Below, piece by piece: positions 63,001-64,000 of a stretch of 64,000 bases of DNA; the first letter of the stretch is position 1, and each line of letters starts with the position of its first letter. The notes below the pieces were generated by a model. The model had not been told where the DNA came from and did not search any database. It worked only from the letters and a program-made list of their open reading frames with translations. The position numbers and the translations under genes are program-made. The DNA is taken from contig OX463784.1 in NCBI GenBank assembly GCA_949825025.1, forward strand, positions 2,691,168 through 2,755,167, read 5' to 3'. The stretch comes from Siphlonurus alternatus. Taxonomy: Eukaryota; Arthropoda; Insecta; Ephemeroptera; Siphlonuridae.

Positions 63001-63774
63001 GCGTCCAGCGCCTCTGTGAGAAGGATCCCGCAGAAAAACACAATCGAAATGTTGATGACGTCATATAATAGAAATTTTAAACCAATCACAGATAGGAACA
63101 ACTTTGCGCATCTCGCTACTCTGCGCATGCTCCTCTCCCTTCAATTCAAAGCAAAGTCGGCCCCGCCCCCCGCGTAGGAGCCTTTTGATGGATGGCGCTA
63201 GCATCGCAGAGGATTTTTCGCTCCTCCTCCCCGGCTCCGCCCACTTTACGCGTCCGATCATTTAGCATTGGCTTGATGGCTTCTGCTAGGCAGTTTCTAC
63301 GTCACGTTCTGGCGCTAAATTCAAAAGAAGGAAGATTTTTAAAAAATTCCCATGTCTCCAATTTTGAAAACTAAAACTTTTTTGCTTTGGGACATTTAGT
63401 TTCAAGACATTGAGCATCTGAAAAAAAATTAAAATAAATGTAGGAGAATCCCCATTGTCATAGAAGGTTCAGTAGCCAGTTCAATGGAACCAGCTCGTCG
63501 TCAGGAGTCTATTGAACTGGCTACTGAACCTAAACTGCATACGTGGTCCGAAATGTCAAATCTGCAGACCTTTGCAGCAAATCAGACAGGGAAATGTATT
63601 CTCACAGAGTGGTAGGTAAGGGGAGTTTTTTTTTTTAAGGTTACCTTGGCTACTGCCGGACAGCCGTCCCTCCTCACGGTCTCTATCCCCTTGGCCTCGT
63701 AAGTGGGAGTCTCTTGATCTGCACTCTCGTACATGTAACCAACGTAGCGTTTCTTCGTCTGTGGAACAAACTTC
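40567..63774 (-). CDS. REV3L: DNA polymerase zeta catalytic subunit, C-terminal part (five exons, 5' end outside window)
   Basis: Exons in transcript order are 63774-63645, 62467-62277, 51713-51486, 44477-44240 and 40713-40567. All use GT-AG sites and the phases join (AG|A Arg, TG|G Trp), giving about 310 C-terminal codons. Signatures: QTKKRYVGYMYES, GIETVRRDGCPAV, LLFESQDVSLVKQYVTR, FRGFSGYKPGACVPALELTR, RRGERVPYVV, INAEYYITRAIAPAL, and RKGTISQYF ahead of the two Cys motifs. CysA (CxxC...CxxC, exon 44477-44240) is the zinc site. CysB (CDSC...CC...C, last exon) is the [4Fe-4S] site that binds the accessory subunits in B-family polymerases. REV3L performs translesion synthesis in the nucleus. 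The polymerase active-site motifs lie upstream, outside the window. Introns of 1.2, 10.6, 7.0 and 3.5 kb are stuffed with mobile elements. Confidence 0.93.
40803..40990. mobile_element. CAGTAAAAACTTG-type MITE
   Basis: CAGTACAAACTTGTTATTAC and AACAAGTTTTTACTG ends. Inner AAAGCCAAGGGACCCAGGAA matches 37085-38050 and 42720-43241. Upstream end lies in REV3L intron 4. Confidence 0.7.
41110..41461. mobile_element. TTAA foldback MITE (GGTAGA ends, CACCAATGTT-type body)
   Basis: TTAAGGTAGAACACC and GTTATCTCTACCTTAA ends with GTTCTCCTCTACACCTCCTA and GATCTAGTTTTTGAGTTATG in the arms. It combines the termini of the 39140 subfamily with the body of the 32026 subfamily. Confidence 0.8.
41777..42175 (+). 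pseudogene. 3' fragment of a LINE reverse-transcriptase ORF
   Basis: The fragment has LRWFGHVERMGDERIAKQVF, GLGRPKKMWLDV and a stop at GCCGAGGTAA. This is the C-terminal block common to RTE-like and related non-LTR endonuclease/reverse-transcriptase proteins. The 5' part is absent. Two near-identical copies lie at 52130-52480 (-) and 60978-61345 (+), pointing to a recent burst. (AAAT)n runs border it at 41740-41775 and 42200-42285. Confidence 0.82.
42200..42285. repeat. (AAAT)n/(AAATAGAT)n microsatellite
   Basis: Tetranucleotide repeat following the LINE fragment, probably grown from its 3' tail. Confidence 0.92.
42541..42692. mobile_element. Complete TTACACGATACAA-family MITE
   Basis: GCCGTTATTACAAGATACAA and TTGTATCGTGTAATAACGGC ends. 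152 bp; core has TCTCCATACAAACAAATGGA. Shows the full length of the units crowded at 21800-25260. Confidence 0.85.
42720..43241. mobile_element. CAGTAAAAACTCG-type MITE
   Basis: CAGTAAAAACTCGTTATTAC at the left and TAATAACAAGTTTTTATTG at the right. Contains AAACTTGATATAAGGTAAAC and, inverted, CTTATATAAAGTTTTTCCTA. Confidence 0.75.
43252..44150 (+). pseudogene. LINE reverse-transcriptase C-terminal fragment split by a MITE
   Basis: The frame from about 43258 reads NSYCTYNTDNAKFRLDTGHD and continues with CKLCKNELQDRGHLFRC, the terminal CxxC...HxxxxC motif of jockey-like non-LTR proteins. A foldback MITE (43499-44128) interrupts it at TTAA. Counting one TTAA only, the frame continues on the far side as KRQHVGIRKEEE to a stop. 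The 5' part of the LINE is missing. It lies in REV3L intron 4, opposite strand. Confidence 0.8.
43499..44128. mobile_element. TTAA foldback MITE (AAGTAGAGTTC type)
   Basis: TTAAAGTAGAGTTCTTATCA and TGATAGGAACTCTACTTTAA ends are inverted, the arms are over 250 bp each, and the flanking TTAA is duplicated. Insertion inside a LINE frame proves the 4-bp TTAA target. A decayed relative is at 19600-19980. Confidence 0.93.
44240..44477 (-). CDS. REV3L: REV3L exon: linker and CysA zinc motif
   Basis: 79 codons after the shared Trp codon; acceptor CCCCCAG|GTACC, donor GCAAAG|GTGGGA. YLEMPRRTSA leads to RKGTISQYFATVECAAC, then EGLCVACQERPQKAALVLSE and KLRRWERHAGNVAK. Two CxxC pairs form CysA, with the helix between CysA and CysB as in other REV3L proteins. 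Confidence 0.92.
44720..45508 (-). pseudogene. CR1/L2/jockey-like LINE 3' end
   Basis: The - strand frame 45508-44918 contains the end of the reverse transcriptase: YYAYIYSHLSYGIINWGN, LFVLQKRALRTILKF and LPSLYILKCALFKRN, then YHTRNKNKVAIDI. This block is typical of CR1/jockey-like elements. 3' sequence to about 44720 matches the tail at 37330-37420. The 5' end is cut by a TTAA MITE at 45486. In REV3L intron 3, same strand as the gene. Confidence 0.82.
45486..45867. mobile_element. TTAA foldback MITE (GGGTAAGATAACAC type)
   Basis: TTAAGGGTAAGATAACAC and GTGTTATCTTACCCTTAA ends. Arms share AAACAATCGGACGATCCAA and ATTGGATCGTCAGATTGTTT. Confidence 0.92.
46045..46101. repeat. Left piece of a palindromic 122-bp repeat, split by an LTR element
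   Basis: GACTGGCTACTGAACCTTCT and TTCTTTGTTATC continue across the LTR element as CATGGAAGGAATTGTCATAG at 51240. The same repeat runs on to 51475. Confidence 0.85.
46102..46457 (+). repeat. 5' LTR
   Basis: TG...CA ends. Contains AATAAA at 46301-46306 and an internal 69-bp tandem duplication (46323-46391, 46392-46460) with GCGTGTATGAGTTAATCTAA. GC-rich CACGAGCGCGCGAGCGTCTC before the AATAAA may mark the U3/R transcription start zone. Confidence 0.92.
46460..46477 (+). promoter_or_regulatory. tRNA-Leu primer binding site
   Basis: TGGTGTCAGAAGTGGGAT starts 2 bp after the 5' LTR and is the complement of a eukaryotic tRNA-Leu 3' end (ATCCCACTTCTGACACCA). Confidence 0.85.
46478..50845. other. Non-coding interior of the LTR element
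   Basis: AT-rich, without any frame over 130 codons and without retroviral-type motifs on either strand. A donor-like GAG|GTAGGT at 46981 and an acceptor-like TTTCTGGTTTCAG at 50650 could define a 3.67-kb intron. Confidence 0.7.
47000..48409. other. LTR-element interior, left part
   Basis: AT-rich, no frame or motif seen on either strand. Confidence 0.5.
50858..51235 (+). repeat. 3' LTR with 22-bp terminal duplication
   Basis: Matches the 5' LTR over 356 bp (first visible change is CACCTCC for CACTTCC). The last CAGCAAAAAGAGCTGTTACA is then repeated. Confidence 0.92.
51236..51475. repeat. Tandem palindromic repeat, 122-bp units
   Basis: Two units, each running from TCCATGGAAGGAATTGTCAT through AGTAGCCAGT, to CTATTGAACTGGCTACTGAA and TTATCCATGG. 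Each unit is itself an inverted repeat (GTAGCCAGTTCAAT / ATTGAACTGGCTAC). Further copies flank 62480-62534 and 63454-63532. Confidence 0.85.
51486..51713 (-). CDS. REV3L: REV3L exon: end of polymerase thumb region
   Basis: Acceptor TTTCCCCAG|ACAATGG, donor CAGTG|GTGAGT. QWLRVDRRAEPRRGERVPYV, VVSGAPGLPLIRLVRSPLDL, RINAEYYITRAIAPALDRCL and SLLGADVKQW follow the order of other REV3L proteins. Much richer in G+C than its surroundings. The LTR element ends only 250 bp downstream of its donor. Confidence 0.93.
51766..52053. mobile_element. hAT-type MITE with perfect 8-bp duplication
   Basis: CAAAGTCATCTACTC start, GACTTTG end, ATCTATAC at both 51758-51765 and 52054-52061. In REV3L intron 2. Confidence 0.9.
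52075..52480 (-). pseudogene. 3' fragment of a LINE reverse-transcriptase ORF
   Basis: Same block as 41777-42175 (LRWFGHVERMGDERIAKQVF), - strand, with 3'UTR GGCGTCATGTTATGTATTAG. Truncated at GTGAGAAACACATGGGTG. Confidence 0.82.
52920..53757 (+). repeat. Left array: 79-bp tandem repeat
   Basis: About ten copies of a 79-bp unit containing AGTCCAGCCTAGCTCAAAAA, GCACTGTAGCAGCTGTACTG and CAGTCCAGGGCAGTCC, with few mismatches. Confidence 0.93.
53760..53922. repeat. Hairpin in the core of the foldback element
   Basis: TTGACTGCAATATGTTCTAT through GTCACTTTGACGAGGCAAGC is mirrored by GCTTGCTTCGTCAAAGTGAC to ATAGAACATATTGCAGTCAA. Arms about 75 bp with a short loop and few mismatches. Confidence 0.9.
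53923..56150. other. Core of the foldback element, unrecognised
   Basis: AT-rich. 55266-55460 (-) has a 64-codon frame with a hydrophobic stretch (FSIIVVISVISCLVSLVV) starting in a GC-rich patch, but no homology is recognised. Confidence 0.4.
56160..57960 (-). repeat. Right array: complex CTGGACTGTCTGAGCTG repeat
   Basis: Units such as GGACTGTCTGAGCTGCGGTG, GGACTGTCCTGGACTACAGT and TGAACTGGTTTGAGCTAAAC recur with a higher-order period of about 160-235 bp. Its words are the complement of those in the left array. Confidence 0.92.
58782..59300 (+). pseudogene. Jockey/CR1-like LINE 3' fragment
   Basis: KRGSCVKIFKEQGILTLPCI, HNTRNLKNV and LYNKLPNDVKCIENLNVFKV match the end of the reverse-transcriptase protein, as at 44918-45508 but another family. 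The end is a GAATTTGAATTGAATTTTG-type tail. Confidence 0.78.
59355..59883. mobile_element. MITE with GGGCGTATTC ends
   Basis: GGGCGTATTCAAGAA and TTCTCGAATACGCCC ends; AAG on both sides suggests a 3-bp duplication. TGTCGGAGAA recurs at both subtermini. More G+C than its surroundings; the 99-codon frame at 59383 has no recognisable motif. Confidence 0.75.
60000..60035. repeat. Poly-A run
   Basis: About 36 consecutive A residues directly after the right TTAA of the MITE at 58472-59992. Confidence 0.95.
60319..60473. mobile_element. Small mariner-like MITE
   Basis: TACAGTGGCCGTCACATTTAA and TTAAATGTGACGGCTATTGTA, with inner CTCATGGTCGG / CGACCATGAG. TA next to CAGTGGC fits a Tc1/mariner target. 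About 150 bp. Confidence 0.75.
60547..60872. mobile_element. Foldback MITE with TGACGTCA core
   Basis: Ends GCAGGCCTCAAAATACAAAT and ATTTGTAATTTGAGGCCTG; inner TATAATCAACATTCACATAA / ACGAATGTTGATTATA. The core holds TGACGTCA at 60679, 60699 and 60741. Confidence 0.78.
60926..61699. mobile_element. CAGTAAAAACTTG-type MITE with LINE fragment inside
   Basis: CAGTAAAAACTTGTTATAC at the left; AACAAGTTTCTTAATAAAAA and GTTTTACTATA at the right. The arm sequence TTAGGTTTACCTTATAT stops at 60978 for a LINE fragment and resumes near 61410 with ACCTTATATCAAGTTTTTCC. Confidence 0.75.
60978..61395 (+). pseudogene. 3' fragment of a LINE reverse-transcriptase ORF
   Basis: Third copy of the 41777 block, with GVKESVIDKYERSTLRWFGH. 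A one-base change near 61190 (AAAAAAGTTTGGTTGGATG) shifts the frame. 3'UTR GGATATGGCGTCATGTTATG. Confidence 0.85.
61843..62146. mobile_element. TTAA foldback MITE (GGTAACGCCACCAATGTT type)
   Basis: TTAAGGGTAAGATAACGCCA and TGGCGTAACCTTATACTTAA ends; the centre is shortened compared with 34817-35171. Confidence 0.85.
62277..62467 (-). CDS. REV3L: REV3L exon: thumb/palm C-terminal segment
   Basis: 63 codons plus two bases; acceptor TGTCCCCAG|ATGTTGG, donor ACAAG|GTGTGA. MLEKCLRLLFESQDVSLVKQ and AKEFRGFSGYKPGACVPALE are strongly conserved REV3L sequence. The first Met is internal, not a start. Confidence 0.93.
62480..63535. repeat. Palindromic 122-bp repeat split by a 919-bp element
   Basis: 62490-62534 (CTATGATGACTCTTTCTTTG, TTATCCATGGAAGGAAT) and 63454-63532 (ATTGTCATAGAAGGTTCAGT, CTATTGAACTGGCTACTGAA) join to the unit seen at 51236-51475. 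Confidence 0.82.
62535..63453. mobile_element. 919-bp non-autonomous element with GGGGAATTCTC ends
   Basis: GGGGAATTCTCTTACA at the left and TGTAGGAGAATCCCC at the right. The repeat it entered gives the empty site GGA-AT-TGTCAT, so AT is duplicated. Inner inverted blocks TGACGTAGAAACTCCCTAG / CTAGGCAGTTTCTACGTCA. 62930-63260 is unusually GC-rich. In REV3L intron 1. Confidence 0.8.
63645..63774 (-). CDS. REV3L: REV3L exon: KKRYVGYMYE region (first in window)
   Basis: Donor GCCAAG|GTAACC is clear. The acceptor is probably ATCCCACTCTCAG|GAAG at 63775. KFVPQTKKRYVGYMYES, then TYEAKGIETVRRDGCPAVAK, is the palm segment after the DTD active-site motif in B-family polymerases. Earlier exons lie beyond 64000. 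Confidence 0.92.
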
Positions 63775-63817
63775 CTGAGAGTGGGATATTCAATCTGTTT
63801 TACTTTGTTTTTCAGTT

Positions 63818-64000
63818 CTTTGGTGTAGTGGTTAGTACACTTGACTCTCGTCCGAGAGGTCCCCGGTTCAAATCCCGAACACGACAGACTTTTCGCGACT
63901 TGGGATGGTTGTGACTGGCTACTAGATGAAAGAGTTGGTAGGAGGAAGGCAGCTTACGGCTGTCTATACTCCACTGAGGTGATTAAGACCGCGGAATGTT
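63818..64000 (+). mobile_element. tRNA-derived SINE, running off the window
   Basis: GTGTAGTGGTTAGTACAC (A box) and GGTTCAAATCCCGAACACGA (B box), then GAGTTGGTAGGAGGAAGGCA. Same family as 35446-35800. Only 43 bp upstream of the REV3L exon, on the opposite strand. Confidence 0.82.

Noticed and set aside
62929..63374. CpG-island promoter or gene start
   Set aside because: The GC-rich patch belongs to the 919-bp element at 62535-63453, lies in a REV3L intron, and its frames overlap on both strands without motifs.

Overview
The window is nuclear DNA from an animal, most likely an invertebrate. It is AT-rich, its genes are split by GT-AG introns, and it is packed with transposon debris. Nothing in it fixes the species; a crustacean or other marine invertebrate would fit, but that is a guess. 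Three conserved protein-coding units can be read exon by exon. (1) A BEN-domain gene on the + strand (4729-19522, six exons, 680 codons) is built like BEND5. (2) A complete PIF/Harbinger DNA transposon (12047-18812, TTA target duplication) sits inside its last intron, with both an intact-looking DDE transposase (+) and the MADF-domain partner protein (-). (3) The C-terminal end of REV3L, the catalytic subunit of DNA polymerase zeta, lies on the - strand (63774 down to 40567, five exons) and runs off the right edge.

Layout. 1-3350 is a giant foldback palindrome whose arms are tandem 131-bp repeats. 3351-19522 is the BEN gene with the Harbinger element in its fifth intron. 19523-25300 is intergenic and rich in small foldback elements, including a cluster sharing a TTACACGATACAA end and a perfect 202-bp palindrome. 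25700-27100 is microsatellite-rich with TGACGTCA octamers. 27518-30142 is a second foldback element with 17-bp minisatellite arms. 30143-40400 is intergenic TE mosaic: TTAA-flanked foldback MITEs, a 1.08-kb hAT-type element with an 8-bp duplication, a tRNA-derived SINE and a 5S-rRNA-derived SINE. 40567-63774 is REV3L, whose introns hold non-LTR fragments, a 5.1-kb LTR element without coding capacity, a third foldback element (52656-58180) nested in a MITE, and more MITEs.

How it works together. The two host genes have small conserved exons separated by kilobases of insertions. The Harbinger transposase and MADF protein are the usual pair of a self-sufficient Harbinger element. Nearly everything else is non-autonomous: MITEs, SINEs, 5'-truncated LINEs, an LTR element with no gag-pol, and three foldback elements with no recognisable transposase. 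Nested insertions give readable empty sites, which fix the target duplications: TTAA for one foldback superfamily (its removal reopens a retrotransposon reading frame), 8 bp for two hAT-like families, TTA for Harbinger and TATC for the LTR element. The most unusual signal is that three unrelated elements independently have terminal inverted repeats made of tandem satellite units.
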